Origin: Stappia sp.
GTDB taxonomy: Bacteria; Pseudomonadota; Alphaproteobacteria; Rhizobiales; Stappiaceae
DNA: 64,000 nucleotides
Direction: 5' to 3'
NCBI GenBank assembly: GCA_002722295.1
Contig: PBLF01000029.1
Span: 62,001-126,000, forward strand
The notes beneath the pieces were generated by a model. That model worked only from the letters and a program-made list of their open reading frames with translations. It did not search any database and was not told the origin of the DNA. How positions within the stretch are numbered: the stretch's first letter is position 1; each line of letters starts with the position of its first letter. The position numbers and the translations under genes are program-made. Positions 42,677-52,582 of the stretch are shown piece after piece.

Positions 42677-42703
42677 GGCGCCGGTCAAACCGGCGCCTTT
42701 TTT
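42677..42703 (+). terminator. Rho-independent terminator of rpsB-tsf
   Basis: GGCGCCGGT at 42677-42685 pairs with ACCGGCGCC at 42689-42697 around a three-base loop, followed by six T. It lies 20 bp after the tsf stop. Confidence 0.92.
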
Positions 42704-42793
42704 CTGTGTGGAGACGGCTGGGGGCATCCGCGGCCGTTTTGCCATGCCGGGTGCCCGGCGGCCCCGCAAGACAACCATAACGGCGAGAAAACA

Positions 42794-43513
42794 ATGTCGA
42801 GAAAACTTCGCTGGCGGCGCGTGCTCGTGAAACTTTCGGGTGAGGCGCTCATGGGTTCCCAGGACTTCGGGATCGATCCCGAGACGGTGGGCCGGGTGGC
42901 CAAGGAAATTGCCGAGGCGGTCAGCCTCGGAGCCCAGGTCGGCGTCGTGGTTGGCGGCGGCAACATCTTCCGCGGCGTGGCCGTGGCCGCCAAGGGCGGC
43001 AATCGCGTGACCGGTGACCATATGGGCATGCTGGCCACCGTCATGAACTCGCTGACGCTCGCCGACGCCCTGCGCCGGCTCGGGGTTCCGGCCCGCGTTC
43101 TGTCCGCCGTGCCGGTGCCCTCCATCTGCGAGACCTTCACCCAGCGCAGCGCCGAGCGCTACATGGAGGATGGCGACGTGATCGTCTTTGCCGGCGGCAC
43201 GGGCAATCCCTTCTTCACCACCGACAGCGGCGCGGCCCTTCGCGCGGCCGAAATGCGCTGCGATGCCTTCCTGAAGGGCACGAGCGTCGATGGCGTCTAT
43301 TCCGACGATCCCAAGAAGGTGCCGGACGCCGAGCGCTACGAGACGCTGACGCCGGGCGAGGTGCTTGGCCGCGATCTCAAGGTCATGGACGCGACGGCGA
43401 TCGCGCTCGCCCGCGACAATGCCATTCCGGTGATCGTCTTCTCGATCCGCACGCCCGGCGCGCTTGTCGACGTGATGAACGGGGTCGGCCGTTACACGGT
43501 CATCTCCGACTAG
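42794..43513 (+). CDS. pyrH: UMP kinase
   Basis: This bacterial-type UMP kinase of the amino acid kinase fold makes UDP for nucleic acid and envelope precursors. The 239-residue product has RVLVKLSGEALMGSQDFGID at the N-terminus, GVVVGGGNIFRGVA, and VIVFAGGTGNPFFTTDSGAALRA. It ends with NAIPVIVFSI. ATG 42794 gives the normal N-terminus; longer in-frame starts overlap the tsf terminator. Confidence 0.97.
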   Translation: MSRKLRWRRVLVKLSGEALMGSQDFGIDPETVGRVAKEIAEAVSLGAQVGVVVGGGNIFRGVAVAAKGGNRVTGDHMGMLATVMNSLTLADALRRLGVPARVLSAVPVPSICETFTQRSAERYMEDGDVIVFAGGTGNPFFTTDSGAALRAAEMRCDAFLKGTSVDGVYSDDPKKVPDAERYETLTPGEVLGRDLKVMDATAIALARDNAIPVIVFSIRTPGALVDVMNGVGRYTVISD

Positions 43514-43713
43514 GAGCAAGCGGCGGCGCTGGCCTTGCCCTTGCGCGAGGACGGTCAGACTTTGTGGGGTTCCGTTTGGGGGCAACCTGCGCCTGAGGCC
43601 TCTTGAGGTCGGGAACCGCTTGCGTTTCCCCCGTCCGTCATGGAAATAAGACGCAACGAGACCACGTCCCCGGGGCGGGGCGTCGCGAACCAAAGACAAT
43701 CGGAGACAGGACA

Positions 43714-44277
43714 ATGGCCGACCAGGAGCTGGACTACGCGGATCTCGAGCGCCGCATGACGGGTGCTCTCACGTCGCTGAAGACCGATCTGGCGGGCCTG
43801 CGCACCGGCCGTGCCTCGGCCAACATGCTGGATCCGGTCACGGTCGAGGCCTACGGCTCGCAGATGCCGCTCAACCAGGTTGCTACCGTGAGCGTTCCCG
43901 AGCCGCGCATGATCTCCGTGGCGGTCTGGGACAAGACGATGGTCGGCAAGGTCGAGCGCGCCATCCGCGATTCGAATCTGGGCCTCAACCCGGTCGTCGA
44001 CGGCACCAACCTGCGTCTTCCGATCCCCGAGCTGAACGAGGAGCGCCGCAAGGATCTCATCAAGATCGCGCACAAGTATGCGGAGCAGTCCAAGGTGGCC
44101 GTGCGCCATGTTCGCCGCGACGGCATGGACAAGCTGAAGAAGCTCGAGAAGGATGGCGACATGAGCGAGGACGACAGCCGCGTCGCGTCCGATCGCGTCC
44201 AGAAGATGACCGACGAGATGATCGCCGAGATCGACCAGATCCTCGCAAGGAAGGAACAGGAAATCTCCCAGGTCTGA
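43714..44277 (+). CDS. frr: Ribosome recycling factor
   Basis: This factor splits post-termination ribosomes together with EF-G. The 187-residue product shows the typical helices and core: [39 protein letters not shown] and [29 protein letters not shown] precedes ATG 43714. It is followed by uppS after 40 bp, the conserved frr-uppS-cdsA-dxr order. Confidence 0.97.
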   Translation: MADQELDYADLERRMTGALTSLKTDLAGLRTGRASANMLDPVTVEAYGSQMPLNQVATVSVPEPRMISVAVWDKTMVGKVERAIRDSNLGLNPVVDGTNLRLPIPELNEERRKDLIKIAHKYAEQSKVAVRHVRRDGMDKLKKLEKDGDMSEDDSRVASDRVQKMTDEMIAEIDQILARKEQEISQV

Positions 44278-44317
44278 GGCCTTGATGGAGGGTGGGGGCC
44301 CGGGGAAGGAGCGATCT

Positions 44318-45088
44318 ATGACGGTGACGGCAGATATGGACGCCTCCGCGGCGGCGGAAGCGGACGCGCGGCACGGCGTGCCGCGTCATGTCGCCGTGAT
44401 CATGGATGGCAACGGCCGGTGGGCTCTCTCCCGCGGCCTGCCGCGCACCGAAGGGCACCGCGCCGGGGTGGCGGCGCTGCGGCGCATCGTCAGCCACAGC
44501 GCGAAGCGTGGCGTGGAATGCCTCACCATTTTCAGCTTCTCCTCCGAAAACTGGAACCGCCCGGCCGCCGAGGTGGGGTTTCTCATGACCCTTCTCGAGC
44601 GGTTCGTGCGGCGTGACCTTGCCGAGATCCACCGCCAGAACGTGCGGGTGACCATGATCGGCGAGCGCGAGGGCCTTGAGCCGCGCATTCTCGGCCTCAT
44701 CGAGGAGGGCGAGGCTCTTACCCGCGACAACACCGGCATGACCCTCGTCGTCGCGTTCAACTACGGCGCGCGCAACGAGATCGCGCGCGCGGCGCGCAAG
44801 CTGGCGGAGGAGGTCGCTTCCGGTGCGCTGGCGCCGGACGACGTGAACGAGGCGAGCCTGGGTGCGCGTCTGGACACCGCCGCGCTGCCCGATCCCGATC
44901 TGGTGATCCGGACCAGCGGGGAACAGCGCCTGTCCAACTTCCTGTTGTGGCAGGTGGCCTACGCCGAATTCTATTTCTCCGAACTGCACTGGCCCGATTT
45001 CGACGAGGCAGCGCTGGATGCTGCGTTCGCATCCTTTGCCGCGCGTGACCGCCGCTTTGGCGCACTGTCCGCGAAAGTGGCGAGATGA
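44318..45088 (+). CDS. uppS: Isoprenyl transferase (undecaprenyl diphosphate synthase)
   Basis: This cis-prenyltransferase makes the C55 carrier lipid for peptidoglycan and O-antigen. The 256-residue product contains VAVIMDGNGRWALSRGLPR with the catalytic Asp, the loop TIFSFSSENWNRP, and DLVIRTSGEQRLSNFLLWQ and YAEFYFSELHWPDF. ATG 44318 is chosen because GAAGGAG lies six bases before it; ATG 44285 would add a glycine-rich leader. It overlaps cdsA by 4 bp. Confidence 0.95.
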   Translation: MTVTADMDASAAAEADARHGVPRHVAVIMDGNGRWALSRGLPRTEGHRAGVAALRRIVSHSAKRGVECLTIFSFSSENWNRPAAEVGFLMTLLERFVRRDLAEIHRQNVRVTMIGEREGLEPRILGLIEEGEALTRDNTGMTLVVAFNYGARNEIARAARKLAEEVASGALAPDDVNEASLGARLDTAALPDPDLVIRTSGEQRLSNFLLWQVAYAEFYFSELHWPDFDEAALDAAFASFAARDRRFGALSAKVAR

Positions 45089-45948
45089 CCCCGCCCGCCG
45101 GACGCGAAGGCGGACAGGGGCCCAGCGAACTGGTGCTTCGGGTCGCGTCCGCGGCCCTTCTGGTTCCCCTTGCGCTGGCCGTGATCTGGCTGGGCGGCTG
45201 GCCCTTCGCGGCCCTGGCGGCCCTGTGCGCCATGCTTCTTCTGCGCGAGTGGTCCGTAATCGTTGGCGCCGGCAACGCGTATATGCTCGCGGCCTTCTCA
45301 CATGCCGGCGTTCTGGCCACCCTTGTCCTTGCCATGATGTCCCTGGTGCCCTGGGCATTGGCGCTGCTGTTTGCCCTGGCGGCGGTCGTGTTCCTGGCGG
45401 GGCTTGCGTTCGGGCGGGCGCCCGAACGCTGGGTGTCGCTCGGCATCCTGTATTCCGGCCTGACGGGTATCGTGCTCGTCCTCGTGCGTGAGGGGCATTT
45501 CGGGGCGTTGCTGATTCTGTTCCTGTTCCTCGTCGTCTGGGTGACCGATATCGCGGCCTATTTCGTCGGGCGACGTCTCGGCGGTCCGAAGCTCTGGCGC
45601 CGCGTGTCGCCGGGGAAGACCTGGAGTGGGGCCGTCGGCGGTTTTCTGGCCGCTCTTGTCGCGGGGTATGGCGTGGCGCTTGCCGGCGGTGTTTCCTCGC
45701 CGCTTGCCTGGGTTGTCGCGTCCGGCCTGCTGTCGATCTTCTCCCAGATGGGGGACCTGTTTGAATCCGCGCTCAAGCGGCGCTTCGGCGTCAAGGATTC
45801 GGGCCGCATCATTCCCGGTCACGGCGGTGTCATGGACCGCATCGACGGACTTGTCGGCGCCGCGATCCTGGGCTACGCGCTGGCGCTTGCGCTCGGCGCG
45901 CCGATGCTCGATCCGGCCGCCGTTCTGGTGCAGATGAAAGGACTCTAG
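45085..45948 (+). CDS. cdsA: Phosphatidate cytidylyltransferase
   Basis: This integral membrane enzyme makes CDP-diacylglycerol, precursor of all phospholipids. The 287-residue product has seven to eight helices and the family signature SALKRRFGVKDSGRIIPGHGGVMDRIDGL near the C-terminus (read in parts: S-x-x-KR, KDSG, PGHGG, DR-D). The start overlaps the uppS stop (ATGA). It is followed by dxr after 3 bp. Confidence 0.96.
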   Translation: MTPPAGREGGQGPSELVLRVASAALLVPLALAVIWLGGWPFAALAALCAMLLLREWSVIVGAGNAYMLAAFSHAGVLATLVLAMMSLVPWALALLFALAAVVFLAGLAFGRAPERWVSLGILYSGLTGIVLVLVREGHFGALLILFLFLVVWVTDIAAYFVGRRLGGPKLWRRVSPGKTWSGAVGGFLAALVAGYGVALAGGVSSPLAWVVASGLLSIFSQMGDLFESALKRRFGVKDSGRIIPGHGGVMDRIDGLVGAAILGYALALALGAPMLDPAAVLVQMKGL

Positions 45949-45951
45949 ACC

Positions 45952-47199
45952 GTGACCCGCGAACCGGACATGACGGGCGCGCCGGCTGTCGGCGCGGCCG
46001 GCGAACCTGCGCCTGCCCGCGACCGCCCGCTGCGCCTTTCGGTTTTCGGCGCCACCGGGTCGATCGGCGCGAGCACGCTCGATCTCGTCGCCCGTGCGCC
46101 GGAGGCCTTTGAGGTCGACGTGGTTGCCGGCGGCAGCAATGCCGAGGCGCTGGCGCGGGCCGCGCTGCGCGTCGGCGCCCGCCATGCCGTGATCGCTGAT
46201 CCGGGCGGGCTGGCAGCCTTGCGCGAGGCTCTTGCCGGAACATCGGTGACCGTCGCCGCCGGCGAGGAAGCCGTCGTCGAGGCGGCGGCGCGCCCGGCGG
46301 ACATGATGGTCGCCGCCATCGTCGGTGCGGCCGGTCTGCGCCCGACGCTCGAGGCGGCGCGGCACGGCACCACCATCGCGCTTGCCAACAAGGAATGCCT
46401 CGTGTGCGCGGGCGAGCTTTTCCTCGACGCCGCGCGGCGGGGAGGTGCCCGCATTCTTCCGGTCGATTCGGAACACAGCGCGATCTTCCAGGTCTTCGAG
46501 CGGCAGAACTTCGACCAGATAGAGACGCTGACGCTCACCGCCTCCGGTGGTCCGTTCCGCACCCTTTCGCTGGACGAGATGCGCGACGTGACGCCGGAGC
46601 GCGCGCTGCGCCATCCCAACTGGAGCATGGGCGCCCGCATTTCCATCGACAGCGCCACGATGATGAACAAGGGATTCGAGATCATCGAGGCCCGCCATCT
46701 CTTTGCCCTGCCGCTGGATCGCATCGACGTTCTGGTTCACCCGCAGTCCATCGTGCATGGCATGGTGCACTACCGGGACGGTTCGGTTCTGGCCCAACTC
46801 GGTCCGCCGGACATGCGCGCGCCTATCGCGCACTGCCTTGCCTGGCCCCGCCGCATGGAGACCCCGTGCGAACGCCTTGATCTCGCCGCATTGGCAACGC
46901 TCACCTTCGAGGCGCCGGATCCCGTACGCTTTCCCGCCCTCCGGCTCGCGCGTGAGGCGCTGGAGCTCGGGACGGCCGCGACCGCGGCCCTGAATGCGGC
47001 CGACGAGGTGCTCGTCGCCGCGTTCCTGGCAGGGCGGATCGGGTTTCTCGACATTGCCGCGCGTGCGGAGCAGACGCTCGAGCGGCTCGATGCCGCCGGG
47101 GCGCTCGCCGCGCCCGGGGATGTCGCGGATGTGCTGGAGACGGATCGGCGCGCGCGCGAGGTCGCCCGCTCTCTGGCGGAGGCGGTAAACGCCGGGTGA
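45952..47199 (+). CDS. dxr: 1-deoxy-D-xylulose-5-phosphate reductoisomerase
   Basis: This second enzyme of the MEP isoprenoid pathway supplies precursors that end up in the UppS product. In 415 residues, the NADPH-binding VFGATGSIGASTLDLV is followed by ALANKECLVCAGELF, the metal-binding LPVDSEHSAIFQVF, and MGARISIDSATMMNKGFEIIEA (parts). The start is GTG 45952. ATG 45970 would shorten a disordered N-terminus. Confidence 0.96.
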   Translation: MTREPDMTGAPAVGAAGEPAPARDRPLRLSVFGATGSIGASTLDLVARAPEAFEVDVVAGGSNAEALARAALRVGARHAVIADPGGLAALREALAGTSVTVAAGEEAVVEAAARPADMMVAAIVGAAGLRPTLEAARHGTTIALANKECLVCAGELFLDAARRGGARILPVDSEHSAIFQVFERQNFDQIETLTLTASGGPFRTLSLDEMRDVTPERALRHPNWSMGARISIDSATMMNKGFEIIEARHLFALPLDRIDVLVHPQSIVHGMVHYRDGSVLAQLGPPDMRAPIAHCLAWPRRMETPCERLDLAALATLTFEAPDPVRFPALRLAREALELGTAATAALNAADEVLVAAFLAGRIGFLDIAARAEQTLERLDAAGALAAPGDVADVLETDRRAREVARSLAEAVNAG

Positions 47200-47269
47200 T
47201 GTCGTGAAACGGCCGCGAACCGCTTGTTAACGTACCCGCACGACACTGTCGGGCGACTTGGGAGTGGAA

Positions 47270-48406
47270 ATGGAACTGATCGGATCGCTCTTCGGATCGG
47301 CTGCGGGGTATCTCCTGCCGTTTCTCTTTGTCCTGACGATCGTGGTGTTCTTCCACGAGCTCGGGCACTTCCTCGTTGCGCGCTGGTGCGGCGTGCGCGT
47401 CACGGCGTTTTCGGTCGGTTTCGGTCCCGAACTCTTCGGTCGCAACGACCGCCATGGCACCCGCTGGAAGCTTTCCGCCATTCCGCTCGGCGGCTACGTG
47501 AAGTTCGCCGGTGACGAGAACGAGGCGAGCGTGCCGGACAACGAGGCGCTGGCGGCCATGTCCGAGGAAGAGCGGGCAGGGGCCTTCCAGGCCAAGTCGG
47601 TCGCCCGTCGCGCGGCCATCGTCGCGGCCGGCCCCATTGCCAACTTCATTCTCGCCATCGTCATCTTCTCGGTGCTCTTCGGCACGCTGGGGCGGTCCGA
47701 CATCAGTGCCCGCGTGGACGCGGTGAAGCCCGACAGTGCGGCGGCCGAGGCCGGCCTGGCGCCGGGAGACCTTATCGTGGGCATCGACGGGGAGCCGATC
47801 CAGACCTTCACGGACCTGCGGCGGATCATCAGCTTCCATGCCGGCCAGACGCTCTCCATGGAGGTCGACCGGGGAGGCGAGCGCGTGACGCTGGACGTCA
47901 CGCCGCGCCGCGAGGAGATCACCGACCGTTTCGGCAACGTGCAGAGCGTGGGCCTTCTTGGCGTGAGGCGCTCCGAGAGTGCCGATGACGTCATCACCCG
48001 TCACTTCGGTCCGGTGGAAGCCGTGGGTGAGGGCGTGAAGGAAACCTGGTTCGTCGTCACCCGCACCGCCGGCTATCTGTCGCGCGTGGTGACGGGGCGC
48101 GAATCCGCCGACCAGCTCGGCGGTCCGATCCGCGTGGCGCAGATCTCGGGCCAGGTGGCGACGCTGGGAATCGCGGCGCTCATCAACCTGACGGCGGTTC
48201 TGTCGATCAGTATCGGTCTGCTGAACCTTCTGCCGATCCCCATGCTTGATGGCGGGCACCTGTTGTTCTATGCCGCCGAGGCCCTGCGCGGCAAACCGCT
48301 GAGCGAGCGCGTGCAGGAGTACGGCTTCCGGGTGGGAATCGCCATCGTGCTGTTTCTCATGGTCTTCGCGACCTGGAACGACATGGTGCGGCTGACGTCT
48401 CTTTGA
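47270..48406 (+). CDS. rseP: RIP metalloprotease RseP (site-2 protease)
   Basis: This intramembrane zinc protease cleaves anti-sigma factors in the envelope stress response and removes remnant signal peptides. The 378-residue product has the HEXXH motif FFHELGHFLVARW near residue 25, the PDZ domain (VDAVKPDSAAAEAGLAPGDLIVGIDG in part), and the C-terminal NLLPIPMLDGGHLLFY with the third zinc ligand. ATG 47270 follows GGGAG; GTG 47264 and TTG 47258 are alternatives. It lies directly upstream of bamA. Confidence 0.95.
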   Translation: MELIGSLFGSAAGYLLPFLFVLTIVVFFHELGHFLVARWCGVRVTAFSVGFGPELFGRNDRHGTRWKLSAIPLGGYVKFAGDENEASVPDNEALAAMSEEERAGAFQAKSVARRAAIVAAGPIANFILAIVIFSVLFGTLGRSDISARVDAVKPDSAAAEAGLAPGDLIVGIDGEPIQTFTDLRRIISFHAGQTLSMEVDRGGERVTLDVTPRREEITDRFGNVQSVGLLGVRRSESADDVITRHFGPVEAVGEGVKETWFVVTRTAGYLSRVVTGRESADQLGGPIRVAQISGQVATLGIAALINLTAVLSISIGLLNLLPIPMLDGGHLLFYAAEALRGKPLSERVQEYGFRVGIAIVLFLMVFATWNDMVRLTSL

Positions 48407-48584
48407 GGCCAAGCGTGTCCCGGGTGCAACGATCGGGGCGGAAAGACGACGGGGCTGGTCTCGGCGGTTGCGTCTGCGGGAAAAGCCTGTAAAACGACTG
48501 ACGGATATAAAGAATCTGGACCGAAACTGACGCGTTTCCGGCGTGTTCCGGTCCTCGCGGAAAAAACGAAAGCGAAGCGTTTTT

Positions 48585-50954
48585 ATGCAGCGTAGGCACA
48601 AACTGACCAAAACGCTCCTGGTGTCGGCCCTGATGGGCGGCGTGATGCCCGTGATTCCGGCGTCGCTGCCGGTCATCGGCGTTTCCCAGGCCGAGGCCGC
48701 GGTTGCGAGCCGGATCGAGGTCCGGGGCAATACCCGCATCGAGGCGTCGACGGTCGAGAGCTACCTGACCATTTCGCGAGGGCGCCGCTACGGCCCGGCG
48801 GATGTCGACGAGTCCCTCAAGACCCTCTTCGCAACGGGTCTTTTCGAGGACGTCAAGATTTCGCAGCAGGGCGGAACCCTTGTTGTCACCGTGGTCGAGA
48901 ATCCGATGGTCAACCGGATCTCCTTCGAGGGCAACAAACGCCTGTCCGACAAGACGCTCGAGGGTGTGGTGCGCACCCAGGAACGCTCGATGCTGACCCG
49001 TGCCAAGGTTCAGTCGGACGTCCAGAACGTGCTGGAGGCCTATCGTCGCTCCGGTCGCTATCGTGCGACCGTCGAGCCGAAGATCATCTCCCGCTCGAAC
49101 AATCGTGTCGATCTCGTGTTCGAGATCAACGAGGGTGATCGCACCGGCATCGAGCGCATCACGTTCATCGGTAACACCAAGTTCAGCGACGGGCGTCTTC
49201 GCGATGTCGTTCGCACGCGCCAGAGCGGCCTGCTGAGCTTCCTGCGCACCACCGACAATTTCGATCCCGACCGGCTCGATGCCGACCAGGAGCTTCTGCG
49301 CCAGTTCTACTACCGTCACGGCTATGCGGATTTCCGCATCGTGTCGGCGGTGGCCGACCTCGATCGCGAGGAGAACGTCTTCTACGTGACGTTCACCGTG
49401 GAAGAGGGCGAGCAGTACACCTATGGCGATATCGATCTCCAGACGACGCTGCAGGATGTGGATCCCGAGGAGCTGCGCCGCAAGCTGCGCACCGATCCGG
49501 GCGACACCTATTCCTCGCTCGAGGTCGAGAAGTCGCTCGAGGACCTGACTCTCGACGTCTCGCGTCAGGGTTATGCCTTCGCGCAGATCCGTCCCCGCGC
49601 CGAGCGCGACTACGAGAACCGCACGATCTCGCTGACCTACTACATCGAGGAAGGTCCTCGCGTGTATGTCGAGCGCATCAACGTGCGCGGCAATGACCGT
49701 ACCCGCGAGTATGTCATTCGTCGCGAGTTCGATCTGGCCGAGGGCGACGCGTTCAACCGCGTTCTCATCGACAAGGCCGAGCGCCGGCTGAAGGACCTGC
49801 AGTTCTTCAAGGACGTGCGCATCACCACCGAGCGTGGCAGCTCGCCGGACAAGATCATCGTCAATGTCGATGTGGTCGAGCAGCCCACGGGTGAGGTCGG
49901 CTTCGGTGTGGGTTACTCCACGTCGGACGGCGTCATCGGCGACGTGACCATCCAGGAGAAGAACTTCCTCGGCCGTGGTCAGTTCGTGCGCGCCCGCATC
50001 GCCGGCGGCACCTCGACCCAGTCCTACGAGTTCGCGTTCACCGAGCCGTATTTCCTCGGTCGCCGCATCTCGCTCTCGCTCGACGCCTACCGTCGCGCCT
50101 ACGAGAAGAACGACTACCGCAACTACGATCTCACCACGACGGGCGGATCCATCGGTTTCGGTCTTCCGCTTCGCGATGACGAACTGCGCCTGAACCTGGT
50201 CTACCGTGTGTTCGACCAGGATCTGCAGCAGAAGAACACGTCGCTCTCCAACGGTCTCATGTCCTCGCTCGGACACAACCTGACCTCGGCGATCGGCTAC
50301 TCGCTGGTCTATGACACCCGCGACAGCCGCACGAATCCGCGCGACGGCTTCTACGCCAGCTTCGGCCAGGAGTTCGCCGGGCTTGGTGGCGACTCGCGCT
50401 ACATCTCGACCACTGTCGATGCGCGGGCCTACAAGGAGCTCCTGCCGGAGTGGGGCGTCATCGGTATCGCTCGCCTGGGCGGTGGCTACATCACGGGCAT
50501 TGGCGGCAAGTCGCTGCGCGCCTCGGAGCAGTTCCAGCACAACGATGTGTGGCTGCGCGGCTTCGAGCCCCAGGGTATCGGCCCGCGTGATTCGACCACG
50601 GGCGATGCGCTCGGTGGCCGCTGGTACATGCATGCCAATCTCGAGGCCGAGTTCCCGATCTTCGGTCTGCCCAAGGAGCTTGGCCTGAGCGGCGCCGTCT
50701 TCACCGACTTCGGTTCCGTGTGGAACACGGATCCGGCGATCGCCAACTGCGTGGTTGTCGCGAACGGTTGCGGTGGCTCCCAGCCGGCCGGCCAGGTCCT
50801 GTCCGATGGCTTCGATCCCCGCCTGTCGGCTGGTTTCGGCGTCAAGTGGGCCTCCCCGTTCGGTCCGCTGCGTGCCGACTTCGCCTGGCCGATCATCAAG
50901 CAGACCGGCGATCGCACGCAGGTCTTCCGCATCGGTGGCGGCACGCGCTTCTGA
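48585..50954 (+). CDS. bamA: Outer membrane protein assembly factor BamA
   Basis: This core of the BAM complex inserts beta-barrel proteins into the outer membrane. The 789-residue product has a signal peptide to about residue 38 (VSQAEA-AVAS). Five POTRA domains follow (for example RIEVRGNTRIEASTVESYL and RISFEGNKRLSDKTLEGVV). A 16-strand barrel has the conserved VRGF-type motif VWLRGFEPQGIGPRD and ends in a C-terminal aromatic residue (RIGGGTRF). The ribosome-binding site is weak; ATG 48585 gives the best signal peptide. Confidence 0.96.
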   Translation: MQRRHKLTKTLLVSALMGGVMPVIPASLPVIGVSQAEAAVASRIEVRGNTRIEASTVESYLTISRGRRYGPADVDESLKTLFATGLFEDVKISQQGGTLVVTVVENPMVNRISFEGNKRLSDKTLEGVVRTQERSMLTRAKVQSDVQNVLEAYRRSGRYRATVEPKIISRSNNRVDLVFEINEGDRTGIERITFIGNTKFSDGRLRDVVRTRQSGLLSFLRTTDNFDPDRLDADQELLRQFYYRHGYADFRIVSAVADLDREENVFYVTFTVEEGEQYTYGDIDLQTTLQDVDPEELRRKLRTDPGDTYSSLEVEKSLEDLTLDVSRQGYAFAQIRPRAERDYENRTISLTYYIEEGPRVYVERINVRGNDRTREYVIRREFDLAEGDAFNRVLIDKAERRLKDLQFFKDVRITTERGSSPDKIIVNVDVVEQPTGEVGFGVGYSTSDGVIGDVTIQEKNFLGRGQFVRARIAGGTSTQSYEFAFTEPYFLGRRISLSLDAYRRAYEKNDYRNYDLTTTGGSIGFGLPLRDDELRLNLVYRVFDQDLQQKNTSLSNGLMSSLGHNLTSAIGYSLVYDTRDSRTNPRDGFYASFGQEFAGLGGDSRYISTTVDARAYKELLPEWGVIGIARLGGGYITGIGGKSLRASEQFQHNDVWLRGFEPQGIGPRDSTTGDALGGRWYMHANLEAEFPIFGLPKELGLSGAVFTDFGSVWNTDPAIANCVVVANGCGGSQPAGQVLSDGFDPRLSAGFGVKWASPFGPLRADFAWPIIKQTGDRTQVFRIGGGTRF

Positions 50955-50979
50955 CGAGGTCGCCGCCGCGACATGAACC

Positions 50980-51004
50980 CCGGCCGCCGCACCCCGGCGG
51001 CCGG
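50980..51004 (+). terminator. Terminator-like hairpin between bamA and lpxD
   Basis: CCGGCCGCCG at 50980-50989 pairs perfectly with CGGCGGCCGG at 50995-51004 around a five-base loop, followed by ATTTGTT. It lies 26 bp after the bamA stop and just before lpxD. It may partly terminate or attenuate, and it argues for an lpxD start downstream of it. Confidence 0.6.
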
Positions 51005-51023
51005 ATTTGTTATGGGCAGTGCC

Positions 51024-52097
51024 ATGAGCGATCCGGTTTTCCTTCCGCCATTCGATCCCGTTCCGGTGGCCACGCTGGCCGAATGGGTGGGTGGCGAGCT
51101 TCCGCGTGACGGCGGCGAGGTCGAGATCGCGGCGGTCGGACCGCTCGAGGATTCCGCTCCCGGCCAGCTCGTTTTCTTCGACAATGTGAAGTATCTGCCG
51201 ATGCTCGCCGAAACGCGGGCGGCGGCCTGCCTCGTTGCCAGGCGGTTCGCGGACAAGGTGCCGGACGGTGTCGTGCCGATCGTGGTCGGCGAGCCGTATC
51301 GTGCCTGGGGCATGATCCTGGGGCGGCTTTATCCCGCGTCCATGCGCCCGCCGGTGATCGATGCGAGCGAGGGCGTGTCCGAGTTCGCGCGTGTGTCGGA
51401 CAGTGCCATCCTCGAGGCCGGTGTCGTGGTCGAGGCCGGTGTCGTCATTGGTGCCGGCGCGGAAATCGGCGCGGGCACGCGCATTCAGGCCAATGCGGTG
51501 ATCGGTCCGGGCGTGCGCATCGGACGTGACTGCTCCATCGGCGCCAATGCGGTTCTTCAGTACGCGCTGCTCGGTGACCGCGTGGTCCTGCATCCCGGCG
51601 TATGCGTCGGTCAGGACGGGTTCGGTTTCGCCATGGGCGCGGCGGGCCATCTCAAGGTGCCGCAGATCGGCCGGGTGATTATCCAGAACGACGTCGAGAT
51701 CGGTGCCAACACGACCGTGGACCGCGGCGCGAACCGCGACACGATCGTGGGTGAAGGCACCAAGATCGACAATCAGGTGCAGATTGGCCACAACGTCGTG
51801 ATCGGTCGGCACTGCGTGATCGTTTCCCAGGTCGGGATTTCCGGCAGCGCCACCCTGCAGGACTATGTCGCCATCGGCGGCCAGTCGGGCGTGCGAGGCC
51901 ATGTCACGATCGGCATGGGCGCGCAGATTGCCGCCGTCAGCGTTGTCGAGGGAGACGTTCCCGCCGGCGCGCGCTATGGCGGTGTGCCGGCAAAGCCGGT
52001 AAAGGTCTGGTTCCGTGAGGTCATGACCTTGAGTAAGCTGGCGGAGCGGGGGCTGGGTGACCGTCCCGCGCGCAAGAACAAGGACGAGAAGAGTTGA
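51024..52097 (+). CDS. lpxD: UDP-3-O-(3-hydroxyacyl)glucosamine N-acyltransferase
   Basis: This third-step enzyme of lipid A synthesis transfers a hydroxyacyl group from ACP. The 357-residue product has an N-terminal uridine-binding domain ([22 protein letters not shown] in part), followed by a left-handed beta helix of hexapeptide repeats (GAGVVIG-type). The catalytic His is in [18 protein letters not shown] 51024 is preferred because ATG 50973 lies upstream of a strong hairpin; ATG 51012 is also possible. It is followed by fabZ. Confidence 0.94.
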   Translation: MSDPVFLPPFDPVPVATLAEWVGGELPRDGGEVEIAAVGPLEDSAPGQLVFFDNVKYLPMLAETRAAACLVARRFADKVPDGVVPIVVGEPYRAWGMILGRLYPASMRPPVIDASEGVSEFARVSDSAILEAGVVVEAGVVIGAGAEIGAGTRIQANAVIGPGVRIGRDCSIGANAVLQYALLGDRVVLHPGVCVGQDGFGFAMGAAGHLKVPQIGRVIIQNDVEIGANTTVDRGANRDTIVGEGTKIDNQVQIGHNVVIGRHCVIVSQVGISGSATLQDYVAIGGQSGVRGHVTIGMGAQIAAVSVVEGDVPAGARYGGVPAKPVKVWFREVMTLSKLAERGLGDRPARKNKDEKS

Positions 52098-52107
52098 GGA
52101 CGTCGAG

Positions 52108-52572
52108 ATGAGCGAGGGCGGGGCGACGGTGCTGGACAGCGCCGACATCATGCGCATCCTGGAACTGCTGCCGCACAGGTATCCGTTCCTGATGGTTGAC
52201 CGTATCGTCGATATGAAGGGCGACGAGGCGGCTGTCGGTATCAAGAACGTGACCGCCAACGAGCCGCACTTCCAGGGGCATTTCCCCGGGCAGCCGGTGA
52301 TGCCGGGCGTGCTCATCATCGAGGGCATGGCCCAGACGGCGGGCGCGCTCTGTGTCAACTCGCGCGGGCAGGGCGGCAAGCCGACGCTGGTTTATTTCAT
52401 GACCATCGACAAGGCCAAGTTCCGCAAGCCGGTGCTTCCGGGCGACAGGCTCGAGTACCACATGAAGAAGATCCGCAACCGGACGAACATCTGGAAGTTC
52501 GACGGCGTCGCCCTGGTGGACGGCGTGAAGGTCGCGGAAGCCGAGATCAGCGCCATGCTGGTGGACGGATGA
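52108..52572 (+). CDS. fabZ: 3-hydroxyacyl-ACP dehydratase FabZ
   Basis: This hotdog-fold dehydratase of fatty acid synthesis has 154 residues. It contains [16 protein letters not shown] and the active-site segment [20 protein letters not shown] with catalytic His and Glu. Its place between lpxD and lpxA couples hydroxyacyl-ACP partition between fatty acids and lipid A. ATG 52108 follows GAGGACGTCGAG. Confidence 0.96.
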   Translation: MSEGGATVLDSADIMRILELLPHRYPFLMVDRIVDMKGDEAAVGIKNVTANEPHFQGHFPGQPVMPGVLIIEGMAQTAGALCVNSRGQGGKPTLVYFMTIDKAKFRKPVLPGDRLEYHMKKIRNRTNIWKFDGVALVDGVKVAEAEISAMLVDG

Positions 52573-52582
52573 GGCAAGAGTG

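Noticed and set aside
48357..52379. 1340-codon minus-strand frame opposite bamA-lpxD
   Set aside because: It is an Asp/His/Arg-rich antisense frame of two known genes.
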